Positions 25,287 through 37,810 are shown, counted from the stretch's first letter. The stretch: DNA of 64,000 nt from Pardosa pseudoannulata (GCA_032207245.1 CM063509.1:105080021-105144020); one strand, 5' to 3'. Made by a program: numbers and translations. The notes: a model not told the origin generated them from the letters alone.

Positions 25287-26222
25287 GGTATCCATCTACG
25301 TTCATTGAACTTTTTTCTCTTTAAACATAGAAACTAGTTCATGTTTTTACATTTTTAGATTTATTTTTTATATTATCATAGATAATTGCACTTAAAAAAT
25401 TTATTTCCTGGAGAAGTTTTTATAAAATTTCTAATAAAGAAAATGTAAAAAAATCGGTTTTTTTTTAAAAGGTCTAATTTTTTAATAAATTATTTCAATA
25501 TTTTTTATGCGACACATTTCTTATATATTGGACTAGTGAATCACCTAAAATCTTTGCTTAATTTACATTTAGTAAAAAATTTTGGTCCTTCAAAATCATA
25601 CACATTGAATTTTTAACGAATTTTCATTATCTTTATATCTAACTATGAGTGTAACATCATTAAAAATTATCCAAATTTAAAGCTTTTAGGTCATTCACTA
25701 GTAAGTACTATCAAAAGCATTCATAATAATTTTCAACAAAACATTTTAAGAACTTTTTGAGAAATCACATTTCATATTTCAACATTTTATTAAAAATACC
25801 GTTCTGAGAAAAATGCATTTGAAGTTTATGAAAGCAACTTTAACTGTTAAAAAATTTAAATACATGTTTAAAATTCCCCACACTTTCTTACTTCAAAATT
25901 TTCTAATTGCCAAGTTGCTTATTATTAAAAATACTGGTAAAATGTTTAAATTAATCTTCATGAAAATTTAAAAAGTTTTGTCCAAAAAATGCTCTTTAAA
26001 AAAAGGCGTTAAATTTACAACTTCTGGTTCTGAAGTTGCTACTTCCGCTTTGTTTTGACAGCTGTCACTGATGTTTAAACAGCTGTAACTTTTCTTTAAA
26101 ATGCTGTAGAGACAAAACAAAAGCAGATTTAGAAGCTTAAAGGTTGAAATGTTACAGTAGAGAAATAAAAAAAAAATTATGATTTTTGGGAAAAAATGAT
26201 GTTTTTAACGTAGACGGATACT
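25287..26222. mobile_element. TTAA-flanked MITE in an LBR intron
   Basis: Inverted ends GGTATCCATCTACGTT and AACGTAGACGGATACT (about 14 of 16 paired) inside TTAA target sites (25283-25286 and 26223-26226). TTAA duplication fits piggyBac-type or Kolobok-type elements, but the end sequence is unlike the CCCTTT group. The 936-bp interior is AT-rich and non-coding. Confidence 0.6.
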
Positions 26223-27599
26223 TTAATTCAGATGCATAAAGCATTTCCATAATTTATATGTATATATATATATATATTAAAATATATTCATATACATTGT
26301 GTCTGATAGCATAAATCTGTCTTGAATATAATAATTTCCCAATTAATAAGGAAGAATAGATTATGCACATTAAAGAATAAAACTCATCAAATAAAAATGA
26401 TAAAAAAAAGTTTTAATGAATAATTCTTACCAAAAAAAGTTTGATTCCATGAATACTGGCTTTTGCTTTAACATGTAAATCCACATGTTTACATTACATA
26501 GCAGCTCTCCTCTCACTGTTGTTAAAGCTACCAGTTCTTAACTGGTTCTTTTGCTCATCTATTGTTCACTAGCTATATGATTCTCTATTCAAATTTTTCC
26601 TACTGTGGATTTTTCAAACTATATCTCGTAGCTCTGAGCATGTGCTTTTTTGATTTTGTGGATTTCTCCATTAGAACCTATAACATATAGCATTATTTTT
26701 GGTTTTCCTTTTTCATCAGTTCTGTTTCATATGATCACTTGAGTTTTTTTTTTTTTTTTTTTTTTTTTTAATAAATCTAAATGATAGTCAGAAACTAAAC
26801 ATTTTACTTTTTTTCTCATTATGTAATTATGTGACCATTCAGAGTAACCACTTTCGTACTGTAGCTCACTTTTCTTGTTATATTTTGATGAAAATACTAT
26901 GCCTGTGGTCTAGTTGGGTAATTTTGGATATTTTTCTATTATATATAGATATAAGTAAATTTATTTTAAAAAATGGGCATTTACAATTTTAAGAAGCAAG
27001 CAATTTAATTTAATAAGTACAAGAGAAAAATTTAAAAATAGTATCATGCATCATTTCATATTATAAATAGAATATTACCTTTTAAACTAATTTTCAGCTC
27101 TTAATTTCTATTTTCGAAAGCAAGGGATTGAATATTCTATCTCCTACAGCTAGTTTAATTTTGAAAATTTGCCTCAGTTTTAAAGTAAAAAATATTTTTA
27201 AACTCAGATATATTATTTCAGATAAATCATGGTGTCAAAGTAAACTAACAGATATAATCAAATAATCAGGAATGTCACTACTCTTTTATTTATTGTTTGA
27301 TAAAAAAATTAAGGATTAAGTTCTGAATTCGAAGGCTAGGAACATTTCAAGTATTTCTTATTAAATAAAAGGACATATAATTTATTGAGGGCAGTCTTAT
27401 TTTGAGGGAAAAGAATTTTTTTTTTTAATTCAGACTATACAATATAGAATAAATAATTGTTATTTTGTTTTCAGTTAAAATAGGTTATCATAGATTTGTC
27501 ACCCTGCATTTATAATAATGGCCTGAAAAAGTTTTCTTTTACATTTGTAAGTTGCTTGTAGGTTTGCAAATAAAAAGTGTTCTGAGATCAGAAAAATGG

Positions 27600-27755
27600 T
27601 CAAGGGATGGTTTAAGAAATTTTATTTTGGGCCAGTGCTGTTGTATGCCCTCTAAAATTTATGTGTACCAAGTTTGATGAAAATTGGTCCGATATAGTTT
27701 ATTTGAATAAAGGACAAAGAAAAAAAATCCTATATACATACTTGTAGTTAGGAAG
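27600..27755 (+). repeat. Possible RTE-type LINE 3' tail fragment
   Basis: The stretch with GTGTACCAAGTTTGATGAAA, ATTGGTCCGATATAG and a following GGACAAAGAAAAA resembles the 3' untranslated tails of RTE-type retrotransposons in arthropods (a protein-like P-S-L-M-K-I-G pattern). Only this similarity supports it. Confidence 0.3.
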
Positions 27756-27920
27756 TCAATGTTTATATATATCTGCAAATTTATTCAACTTTTCTAGTGT
27801 AGAATTGTACAAACTCACTGGGTTGGGTTTTCATATTACTTGCAAAATAAGAGGATAAGATAAATATACAAAAGACATGTATACTAAAGAATTGATTTTA
27901 ATGTCAAAATTTTTTTTCAG

Positions 27921-28040
27921 GTATTGATTAATCTCAGCATTCTCTTGAAATTCTTTTTGATGAGAGGATTTGTCACCGTTCCCTTGTCATTGACTGCTGC
28001 AATGCAGATTTTCTTTGTCTTGGATTACTTTATTAGAGAG
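27921..28040 (+). CDS. LBR: Lamin B receptor, exon with two membrane segments
   Basis: Acceptor TTTTTTTCAG, phase 0 at both ends, donor GAG/GTATTT. It encodes VLINLSILLKFFLM and a second hydrophobic run ending in MQIFFVLDYFIRE, which corresponds to the conserved S-F-Q-L-L-Y-V-x-D-x-L-W-N-E-E block of LBR and sterol reductases. The D and final E of that block are kept; the Trp is not. Confidence 0.9.
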
Positions 28041-28146
28041 GTATTTAGTTATTTCTAGTGGTGTTTCATTTTGGGAATGCCACATAATTTTGCATGTTTT
28101 ACTAGTGACAATTTCTTTATATTAATTTCTTTTATTTATTCTGTAG

Positions 28147-28324
28147 GAAAAGATGCTAAGTACTGCAACTTACACTAGTGATAGTGTTGGATATGGCTTC
28201 ATTATGACTACTGGCTTTTTGGTTCCCATTGGTTTGACTTTACAAACAGTGTACCTTTATATATTTGAGTCAAAAGCACATTTAACTCCACATTGGTGCT
28301 ATGCTGCAATGCTAGTTCTTTATC
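28147..28324 (+). CDS. LBR: Lamin B receptor, exon with the DGFG-equivalent segment
   Basis: Acceptor ATTCTGTAG, phase 0 in, phase 1 out, donor TATC/GTATGT. It encodes EKMLSTATYTSDSVGYGFIM, aligned with the D-x-x-x-D-G-F-G-F-M block of the family (here Ser-Val-Gly-Tyr-Gly-Phe), then FLVPIGLTLQTVYLYIFES, aligned with the W-V-P-F-x-Y-S-x-Q helix, and the start of the next helix. Confidence 0.9.
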
Positions 28325-28628
28325 GTATGTTTATTAATTTTTACTGTTTAAATAAATGATATAAATGTATTTACAGTATTAATTAGAATTAAATCTGAAC
28401 TTGTATTTAAAAAGTACTTATTTTTATTATTTTGGTAATAATGTCTTTCTTTTTTGATTTGTTGCTAATTCATTTTCTCAAAGTAATGAATAAGAATGTT
28501 TTTTTTTTCCATGTTGTTTATCAAAACTTATTTATTTTTACTTTAAATCATATTACTAGTAGTAAATAGTAGGTTGATAAATTTTTAAAAATTTATTATT
28601 AGTAATATTGTCAAATTGTATTTTGCAG

Positions 28629-28709
28629 TGTGTGGATATTACATTTATATGTCATCAGGCAATCTGAAGCATAACTTCCGAAAAAATCCTTTCAGCCCTA
28701 ATTTATCAG
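28629..28709 (+). CDS. LBR: Lamin B receptor, short exon with helix end and cytosolic loop
   Basis: Acceptor ATTTTGCAG, phase 1 at both ends, donor TCAG/GTAAGT. It encodes LCGYYIYMSSGNLKHNFRKN, the equivalent of the family motif G-Y-x-I-F-R-x-x-N-x-Q-K-x-x-F-R-K-N-P. The N and FRKNP are retained. Confidence 0.9.
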
Positions 28710-28793
28710 GTAAGTGATATATTAGTTTTAAGAGTTATATTTGTCTGTCATCCTTTTATGAGAAATTTTTGTGTAAATTTTTTCAATTATGCA

Positions 28794-29939
28794 CAGGGTT
28801 CCCACGGTCATAAAAAGTCATTGAAAAGTGCTTAAATTTTCTTTTTGTTTTTTAAGGCCTCAAAAGTTTTTGAATTTTCTTTGAGGTCATTGAATTTAAG
28901 GTCTGGTGCTTGATTTTTCTTTTTCAAGTCCCTGGAAAATGTTAATTCATGTCTGCATCGGAAAAATGAGAAGGATCGTTATTAGCAATTGAGGCCATGT
29001 CACGGGACTCATCTTTTATGCACTGCAAACTGCCCTATCTACTGTCGCCTACTTGGAGGGAGGGGGAGACAAGCTCAGAGTTCAATGTCATCCCAAATTA
29101 GAAATTCTTGCTTTTCATTCAATGAAAGGAAGATAAGGGCTTTGAAAGAGATTTTTTAAAGGCCCCTCCCACTATGGTCGACTGCAAGCCATTACCACTG
29201 TCTGAAGGGGCTTTGGCTTATCGTGACTGATGGCAGCAGACGATAAGGCCACTTCACACTATGGTCCACTACAAGTCATTACCACCATCTGGAGGAACTT
29301 TGGCTTATCGTGGCTGATGGCGGCAGCCGATAAAATAGCCTTGGCAGACGATGGCTTCCGAGGCAGTTTTTCTCCATAGATCAAAGGCAGCCAGATACGC
29401 AACTAAAGTGAGCAGTAGACCCTATGGACGAATCAATGCGCTCGGCTCATTTAGTTACCCAGCGTTTGGATGCAACCCGTGAACCATCGTTCAAGGTCAT
29501 CATCAGGAAGTGGTGAACAGTTGGCCATAGTGTTTAGGCTACATTAGTGTTGTTTTGCTGTTTTTTTCCATTTTGTGTCTGGATGCCTGAGTAGCAAAGC
29601 AAAGTTTGACTTATTTTCTTTGTTTGCTTATTTCTGTTTAGTTATTGATGTCAAATATATATAAAAATAAAAAGTTTGGAATGCTTTAAAAAGAAACTGT
29701 ATATTTTTAAACCAGTATTCGTGTGCTTATAGCCCTTCCATTTTTTACACCATTTCAAAAACCTGATTTTTTTTTCTGGGAAAAGAATGAACATTATATA
29801 TATAGTTCTACTGTTTTGGGAAGTTATTTTTTTTTTCAATTATGAACAGTGTATCAAAGAGGTGCTTGAAAAAAATATCAGGTTTTGGAAAAGTCATTGA
29901 AAAGTGCTTGAAATTTTCAGAAGCAAAAGAGTGGGAACC
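28794..29939. mobile_element. hAT-like element in an LBR intron
   Basis: The left end CAGGGTTCCCAC and right end GTGGGAACC are inverted, flanked by the near-identical 8-bp direct repeats ATTATGCA (28786-28793) and ATGATGCA (29940-29947). Close to both ends is the same block in direct orientation, GTCATTGAAAAGTGCTT (about 28828 and 29894). The middle (29020-29560) is less AT-rich and contains an imperfect tandem duplication of about 85 bp. No transposase was recognised. Confidence 0.6.
29166..29335 (+). repeat. Tandem duplication of about 85 bp inside the hAT-like element
   Basis: Two adjacent copies share CACTATGGTC, ACTGCAAG/ACTACAAG, CATTACCAC, TTTGGCTTATCGTG and CTGATGGC(A/G)GCAG. They differ by scattered substitutions. 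The unit itself contains TTATCGT and ACGATAAG, so it can fold. Confidence 0.7.
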
Positions 29940-30016
29940 ATGATGCATATATATCAGTATATATAAGGGTACCCTCAGCTTAATATAAATTAATCACATG
30001 GACTTATATTTATTAG

Positions 30017-30139
30017 ATGTTGATTCAATACCAACCAGTCAGAAGAAAAGATTGATCTCTTCTAAAATGTGGGGAGTAGTACGTCATCCAAACTACTTGG
30101 GACTTATAATTATGGCAGTATCCTGGACTCTTCCTTGTG
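30017..30139 (+). CDS. LBR: Lamin B receptor, exon with the RHPNYLG motif
   Basis: Acceptor TTTATTAG, phase 1 at both ends, donor TGTG/GTATGC. It encodes KMWGVVRHPNYLGLIIMAVS followed by WTLPCG, the most diagnostic block of the sterol reductase family. In vertebrate LBR, fungal ERG24 and DHCR7 the residue after N-Y-x-G is Asp; here codon CTT (30103-30105) gives Leu. That position lies in the cofactor/active-site region, so the change supports an enzymatically inactive protein. Confidence 0.92.
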
Positions 30140-30394
30140 GTATGCTTTTTTTTTTTCTTTGTCAGTAATATTAGAATATATATTTCCTTAACTCTTTGGC
30201 TGATTGATGTTTCTATTAGCCATTGGTTGTTTATAAATTCCATTGTTACTATGTATAGTGTCTTCTTAAAAGTTAAAGTACTTCTTTGCTATTCAGGGGC
30301 TTGTGTTGTGTCAGATCTACGTGTATTCCAGAATTTTTGGCTGTGCTAAATCCAGAATTCTGGCAGTTTTTGAAAGAAAAATTATTTTGGGGTG

Positions 30395-30760
30395 TTTCCA
30401 GGTTAATGGTGTATGAAGAGAAAAGACAAACAATGAATTATAGATAATTTATAAAAATCCAGATATACTTAGATTCATCAGTAATTAAAGGTTAAGATGG
30501 GCTGGGCACATAATCAGATTAATATTGATCCACGGGAAAAGTTTTCATGGCTAAACTTAGAGGCACCTGGAAAAGAGAAAGGCTAAAACACTCAGATGAT
30601 TAGACTCATTGAGGAAGACTTAAAGACTTTAAAAATTACTAATTGGAAGTCTAGGGCCAAAGATAGGACTGCCTGGTATCAAATTCTAACAAAGGCTAGG
30701 CCCCATCCAAAGCTGTCATGCCACTAAAATAGAAGAAAAAACTCAGCATAGCAAGTTTTT
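30395..30760 (+). mobile_element. Non-LTR retrotransposon 3' end (RTE-like tail) in an LBR intron
   Basis: Broken frames encode KNPDILRFIS and RLRWAGHIIRL, then an acidic region, NWKSRAKDRTAWYQILTKA and RPHPKLSCH before a stop. The R-W-x-G-H-x-x-R motif with a later W..-A-x-D-R-x-x-W motif is the usual C-terminal tail of RTE-like LINE polyproteins in arthropods. Several stops and frameshifts show it is dead. It lies on the same strand as LBR. Confidence 0.7.
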
Positions 30761-31849
30761 AGGTAATTCTAAAATTTAAATTTTCTATTAGTTTATTTAT
30801 TTCTGGATATTCAGTGCTCCTTATCTTTGATGGAGTTAGATAAAATTAGTGACAAATGAGTATTGATATGAAATATTTAAACACACAGATGATATAAACA
30901 AAAAATTGATTAAAAATATTGTGAAATTATGAAAAATTATCAGTGATTAACTATAAGCTAAAAGAAGTTGAAAGGCTAATGAACGATGTCAGTAGAAAAT
31001 GATATTGCACAGTCAATAAATATTGACAAAATACTTAAGGAATATTTTTAAAAAATATTTTTTAAAAAATAAATTAATAAAAAGAAATTCTCCACCTTCT
31101 TTACCATGTAGAATTATATATATATGATGATTAATCAGTTTTTCTATTTAATAAAAAAATATTTTCTATGATGACACATGGCTTCTCCATGCACACATGA
31201 AAACCATTACATACCAGACTTGATTCTAATACTATTAGAATAAATTAGACATGACTTTTCATTTTTATTATTCTTGATTAGCTAATTTTTCTTTGGAAGA
31301 GTTACTAATCAAAATATTTTACATTTTTTCAAAGTAGGTTATTAAATTTTTACTAGAAAGATTTACTAATAACTTACTGATAACTTAATAAAACTAGAGT
31401 ATGAAATTATATTGCTTGTTGGAATTAAAAAAATTAAAATAATAATCTATAAACAAATTTTTAGTTCTTAAAATCTATGTAAAATAGTATTAAACCAGTT
31501 TGTCTGCATTATTATATATATTAGTACAAAACAGCTTTAAATAAGTTAATTGCATTCATTGCTTTAGTACAAAGATGATAATTGCATGGCATGAACAAGT
31601 TTGAGATATCAAAAAAATTCATTATCAATAAAAATACATTACAAAATTGTAAAGATATTCTTTTTTATGTCATGAAATAATATTTGTGGTATATAAGTCT
31701 GAACAAATGCTTCAACAATCTGCGAGATGGAGTAAAACTTTTTAAAAATTAGTATTGAGTTTCTGATCTACCCATTATAATTAAAATTTAATCGCTTTTT
31801 TGTCATTTTTATATAAAAAAAAAATTTGTTTTCTAATATATATACAGAC

Positions 31850-32000
31850 ACCGCAGCACTCCTTTTTTTTCCTCTTTTTCCTTTTTTCTAGAAATTTCTC
31901 CTTTTTTTCCTTATTTCTAAGCATTTCTCGTTTTTTTCACCTATTCCCGCCTTTTATTCCTTTTTTTCTTTGGGCCATTCACTCTTTTTATTTGTATCCT
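31850..32000 (+). repeat. Pyrimidine-rich low-complexity stretch
   Basis: Repeated TTTCTCCTTTTTTTCC-like units with A interruptions, in the last LBR intron. A shorter similar patch lies at 33015-33055. An open frame through it encodes only Phe/Ser/Leu runs and is not a gene. Confidence 0.5.
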
Positions 32001-33263
32001 TATAGTGTATTTTTTAAACATTAATTATAAATCATTGTAAGAAAAATTAATAGAATTTTACAAATTAGTTAATAACAAATTTTGCTGTTACAGTTTTTAA
32101 GTTCTGTTTGGAAGTGCTTTTTTTTTTTTTTTTTTTAAAAAAAGCTTTGCTATTTGAAACGGCTTTTAAATTATTGATGTATTGTTGAGAAGCCTTATTT
32201 TAACAAACCAGTTTATAACAAATAAAAATTTTGAACTCATGATTTTCCTTTTATTTACAATGCTAATTTATCCGTAAATTCTCCATTTTATACATTTATA
32301 GTGAATCTTAATGAGGTAGAAATATCCTTTCTTTTAGTCATTTACTAAGTTTTTTTTCTTTATTCTTTGTAAAACTTTTTTGCAGTTATAAAAACAGATT
32401 TAAATATATGTTTCTAGATTTATAAACAAAATGCATGAAATTAATAACATCTTGTCCAACCACTCAAGGAAAGATTTTTGACAAAGAAATTCCTTATACT
32501 TGATACTGGGATCATGTCTGTAGAAGATTATAAATTAAGTATTAAAATAGTAAGCAATAACTAAAGACAAAACTAGTTTTGCATTTGTCTACATTTTTGG
32601 TCATTCTAGTATTCAATCGTTCAGTTGTTTGGTTAAGGTCAATTAAAATCATTAAAGATAATATTTTTATAAATCTTATATAAGATGATATGTAATCTTA
32701 TGTAAATCTTATACAAGTTATAATTTTCTAAGATCTAGCATTTTTCTTAAAGGTTCAAGTACAACAAACAATATGGTTCCTCAAACTTTAATATAATAAA
32801 GTGCAACTGTATTTGTGAATTCATTTATTTTTTTAATTAGGCTCATTGAAGAAGCATCTGATTTGAATCTATTTTAAATATTTTTTTACTATGAAACTTG
32901 AGTACTTGCTTATATTGATAAAAAGTTATTTAGATACTTCCATATTTCATATTTAAGCACTTGTTTTTGCATTAAGTAAATCAGAACATTAATTTTTAAT
33001 AGTTATTTAACTTCCTCTTTTTTGAATTTTTCTCCTTTTTTTCCTCTTTTTCCCAAAATTTTTACTGTGTCTGATATATACAAACATAATATACTGATAC
33101 TTGAAAAAAAATTATTTTTTAATTAATTTTGATTTTGGCACTTTAATAAAAATTCTATTTCCCATAGAAACATTTACATTTTGTGCTTTAGTGTCTTGTG
33201 TGTATAATTTTTAGTATTTTGTTTCTTGAATCTGAGGTTTTTTTTTTTACTAATATCTTTTAG

Positions 33264-33424
33264 GATTTTCACATTTTACACCTTTTGGGCCATTGATTAT
33301 GCTTATTGTAGCATTAATAGTACGATGCATCAGAATTGAATCAGAGTGCAAAGAGAAATATGGCCCTGCATGGAATAATTATACTGAAAAAGTTCGCAGT
33401 CGTCTCATACCGTACATTTTTTAA
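33264..33424 (+). CDS. LBR: Lamin B receptor, last coding exon
   Basis: Acceptor ATCTTTTAG, phase 1 in, stop TAA at 33422-33424. It encodes GFSHFTPFGPLIMLIVALIV, the last helix, then RIESECKEKYGPAWNNYTEK and the C-terminus RLIPYIF, equivalent to the family ending R-x-x-P-Y-I-Y. The conserved R-D-E-x-x-C-x-x-K-Y-G motif has Ile in place of Asp (33335-33337). The whole protein would be roughly 590-650 residues depending on the RS exon, close to vertebrate LBR. Confidence 0.92.
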
Positions 33425-33722
33425 GTTTCATCATTTTCATCTGTGTATGTATTTCACTGTCATATTCCATGATTCATTACATCATGTGAAAGTGATTTTA
33501 CTGGAAATGTTATGTCCTTTAAAAGGAAGCATAATTTTTTTCTTTCTCGTACATTATTTTTGTACTTTTTGCTCACACTGTGTATGTTAAGATTTTATCT
33601 TGTGAAATGATAATTTATGTTTTTTCTTAAATCTGTTTATTGTTGAAGTGACAAATTCTAATGCACAGTTGCCAACCATATAGTTTACTACATATTACAT
33701 TTTAATAATGTATAAGAATAAT

Positions 33723-33728
33723 AATAAA
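33723..33728 (+). terminator. Candidate LBR polyadenylation signal
   Basis: AATAAA about 300 bp after the LBR stop. Later signals are possible because the downstream region is long and AT-rich. Confidence 0.45.
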
Positions 33729-36700
33729 GTTTTAAAGAACATTTATTCAAGTGACATGGTTTTTATGTTTGGCTTTAGACTGTAGTACAAAAAATTACAA
33801 TATTAAATATTGAAGTGTTTGGTGTAATTTATTTAAGAATAATGTTTTGACTTAAATAAGTTGCTATTTGAAAAACGTAACAATATTATGCTACATTATG
33901 TAAATTAAATGGTTTTTTTTTTTATACTCATAACTGTGACTAGAAATTTCATAATATATTAATATAAGCTACAGACTCTTTGTTTATTGAATAAGTTGTA
34001 TGTAAATAGTTAAAATCAAGGTTTTGATTGTGTCTTAAAATTAAAATTTAAGATCACTTTAACACTATTTATTTTAAAGTTTTTTTTTTTTTTTAAGAAA
34101 AAAAAATATTAAATGTAGATATTTCTGTAATCCGTGTTAAAGTTGTTAACATTCAGAACTGTTAAACCCCAAATTCACCTTATCTTAATTTATTATTGAT
34201 TGTTATTTCTTTAACTCCAGTGATAAAGGAAATGATTATTGTTTTATATTTGGAATGATCTCTTAAATTGTCATGATCCATTTTTGTAGCATATGCACAA
34301 TATAATTATTGCATATTTTGAGATAATTATACATTTCCTAGTGTATAATAATTATCGATGTGTTTCTTTATCTTAATAATGAGAAGTACCTGATTTGTAT
34401 TATTCACCAAAGTATTAAAATGGAGCAGAGTTATGATTTCGAAACACCAAAATAAATTATAAAATTGCCATTGAAAATTTATTTTCATTTGTGTTTGTAA
34501 TGAATATTGTATTGCTGATTGCATTTCTTCCATATGTGTGTTTGTTTTTCAGTCTCTTTTGTATATATGTAACACTGCTATTTATGTTCTCCAGGTTTTA
34601 TTTTAGTGTTTCTATTGTTTCAGTCAGTAAATAACAGATACTTTTTGCATACTTTTGAATTCTTTGTTATTAATATATTCATTTTCAGATATAAGATTTA
34701 GTATTGTCTTAACTTATCATAACTCTTAGAGAATATTTTATTTATTAATGATTTTCCCCAAAAGGTAAAGAAGGCATATATGTAATCTATATTTAAATAT
34801 TACAAAAAAAATTTTGAGCTTCTAGGTTTAATACATCTTATTCACCTCACCTTTTTATTTTTCATTTTTCCATTAAAGTATTAGAATTATTTCAGTAGAA
34901 TAAAAAAAAAAAAAAAACCATTGTTACAATAGAAGTATATAATTAAATTGTTCAAAATTGTTGTGCTGTATATATATATCTATATCTTTTATGCTCATTT
35001 TAAAACAAATTCAATATTCAACATGAGTAAAACAGTAGAAATGTTTCTCTACTTTCATAATTTTTTTTTATGTTAAAAAAAATTAAATTAAAAATGACGC
35101 TTAGCTATTTTTATTCTCCTTCTCTTTTTAAAGTTTTATTTATAAGTTTTTAATTTTTGGATTTGATGAATAATTTTTATAAAATCCCAATCTGTAAAAA
35201 TTACTCATAGTAAATTGAGAGTCCAGTGTATTAAAATTTAAGCTCCTCTTTTTTTTTTTTTTTTTTTTAAACTTTAACAGCATACTCTAAGTTATACTAT
35301 CATGGACTTATTTTTGCACAAACTTTTAACTTTTACAAGTATTTTATTCGAAATATTGCTTTTGAAGTAGTAATATGTAACTTGATGTTAATTAAAAAAT
35401 TTTAAGTGTGCTAAGATCATCTTTTGAGGAAGTTATAAATAAATGCTTTCTATTTTTATCATTGTTTCATGATTAATAGTATTTTTAGGTAGGGCTTGTT
35501 ATATTCCTCTGTTTGTTATCTTTCATATGACTAAAATTTTACTTTAAAAAGATTATTAAATGGGACACATATACAAATCTAATTTAATGTCTGTTATGGA
35601 ATAACCCTTGCAGTTTTTAATACATGATAAAATATGGTATAAAATTAGAAATAGTAAGGTAAGTTTCAGATATTTCAAAATGAAAATGTGACAAAAGTTT
35701 TACCACATAATGCATTAATAATGAAATTTAAAAATTACATTCATATTCATTATATCATATTTTTCTTCTCATAATCAACTTCTTTTAAAGTTTATGAATT
35801 CAGTACATAATTTTTAAGAAAACAATTTGGAAAACTGCTATTTATAAATGGTAGGTTGTGCAATATGTAATGCAGATACACAAAATTACTTCTCTAAAAA
35901 TGTTTGTGTGTGTATTTAATGTTTGTAAAAGATTTCAGAGCACAGTTGAGATTTACTGTCATTAGTAACTTGTTTATTGTCATTTTGCTCTTTTTTTTTT
36001 CATTTATTTTTAAAGTATATATATGAAAGTTCAGTCATGGAGAAAACTTATTGGAAAAGGTATACAGTGTCTGGAAACTTGAGATATCTCATGGTGAAAT
36101 CATTTATGACTTCCTTCTATTCATTAAATTATAATTGTATTTGACTGATATAATGTGATGCTTTAATCATGAGTGTATTGTTTTTGTATTCTTAATGCAT
36201 TCAGTTAACATTATATGTCAGGTTTATTTTTTTTCCATATTTGGGTGAAATTATAATATGTAAAATAAACTTATATTAAGTAGTTATCATTACCACTCTA
36301 ACTTTGAGAAAGGATTCAGCTTTTTGTCTGTACTTAGATTATATCATATGTTTGATATATATGCATGCTTTATTATTATATTTTTTATCCTGTGTGTATT
36401 TCCTTATATTATCATCATCTTTTCATTTGCTAAGTTCGGAATGTTTGTGTTTTGTACTAAAATTTGTATTTTTCTTTAATAGTTAAAGAAACATTTACAT
36501 TTTTGAAAGACATAAAAAATGTATGTATTTGGAGTAAGTATACTCAATTGCCAAGCACAATTTTTTAATAAGACGTTGTTGTAACTTTTATGGTGTGGTT
36601 TGAAGTTTAATTTCACATGAAGAATATTATTGAACAGATAAAAATGCCACTAATAGGTGTTATTTTATAATTGCATTACAGAGACTTTATTCCTTGCTTT

Positions 36701-37030
36701 TTTATGTAATTTTAGTAGAGAGTGTGATAAAAACCAAAGGAAGAATTGAGCAGCATTTAAGAAAAAAGGCATCCCTGAAAAATAAATACAAATTTTTTTT
36801 CCTCTCATTGGAACTTGTAAAGTGATATTTTTGTTATTGATCTATATCAAGGGAGAAATATAATTTCTTTTAAAAACTCAATATTCTATTTTACTAGGGG
36901 ATAAATTAAAGAAAAATCATATATTTTTAATCATAATATAATTTAGTTTTAAGTTATTTGCTGTGAAATACTATTTTGGAGGTATGGAAATTAAAAATAA
37001 CAGTAATAATAATAAACTTAAATATAATTA
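33729..37030. other. LBR 3' flank; nothing recognised
   Basis: AT-rich sequence with T runs and no conserved frame. It may contain an extended LBR 3' untranslated region. Confidence 0.4.
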
Positions 37031-37034
37031 CCTT

Positions 37035-37810
37035 TGTCTGAGGGGGGTCTATTACCCTCCCCCCTTTTTTTGGCAGGTAGAATATTTTTTTTAGTTTAAT
37101 TAAGGTTGTAATTTTATCTTTATTATCCTAATGATATTTTGAAAAGTAGTCATAGCAAAATTAAATGCACAATTTTATGCTTTTTCTTTTATATATGATA
37201 TATTTCTAAAGGCTTAAGTCTTAATTACATCATTTGCAGTTTTTTTGTATCATTAAACATCTACTATTTAATTTTAAACTGTCATTTCCATATCACTATT
37301 CATAATTCTATGGAATACATCCAATAATCATTCAATAATCTGAATTATCTTTAGATTTTTTTTCTATTTTAAATTTACTTGTTGTAAAATATCAGATCTG
37401 AAAATTTCAAATACTATTTAATATACTGTAAAATGTATTCACCTTGGACAATAAGGATTAAATTGGATTACCCTCTTATCTCCCTCCCTCCCTCCCTCTA
37501 AGGAAGATTTAAATATATCTTGAGTTTTTTATGTATTAAGGTTGCAATTATATGTTAATTATAATTACATTATTATGAAATTAGTTGTAGCAGAATAAGT
37601 GCACAATTTTATGATCTTGCTTTATTATGTAATTGTAAAGACTTATTTAATATACCTTGATTACATTATTTGCATTTTTGTATCATGTTAAGCATTTACT
37701 ATTTAATTGTAAATTTTAAACTGTTATTTCACGACCCATAATTTTGTGCAACACATCTAATAATCATTCAAGATCACTTAAAAATCTGAATTAACTTCAG
37801 ATATTGTACA
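37035..37810 (+). repeat. Old tandem duplication, unit about 420 bp
   Basis: 37040-37375 and 37445-37810 align in the same orientation. Shared blocks include ATTACCCTC followed by pyrimidine runs, TTAAGGTTG(T/C)AATT, GCACAATTTTATG, TTTGTATCAT, TACTATTTAATT, and AATAATCATTCAA near the end. The pyrimidine patch in the second copy has grown into (CCCT)n. Neither copy is coding. Confidence 0.65.
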
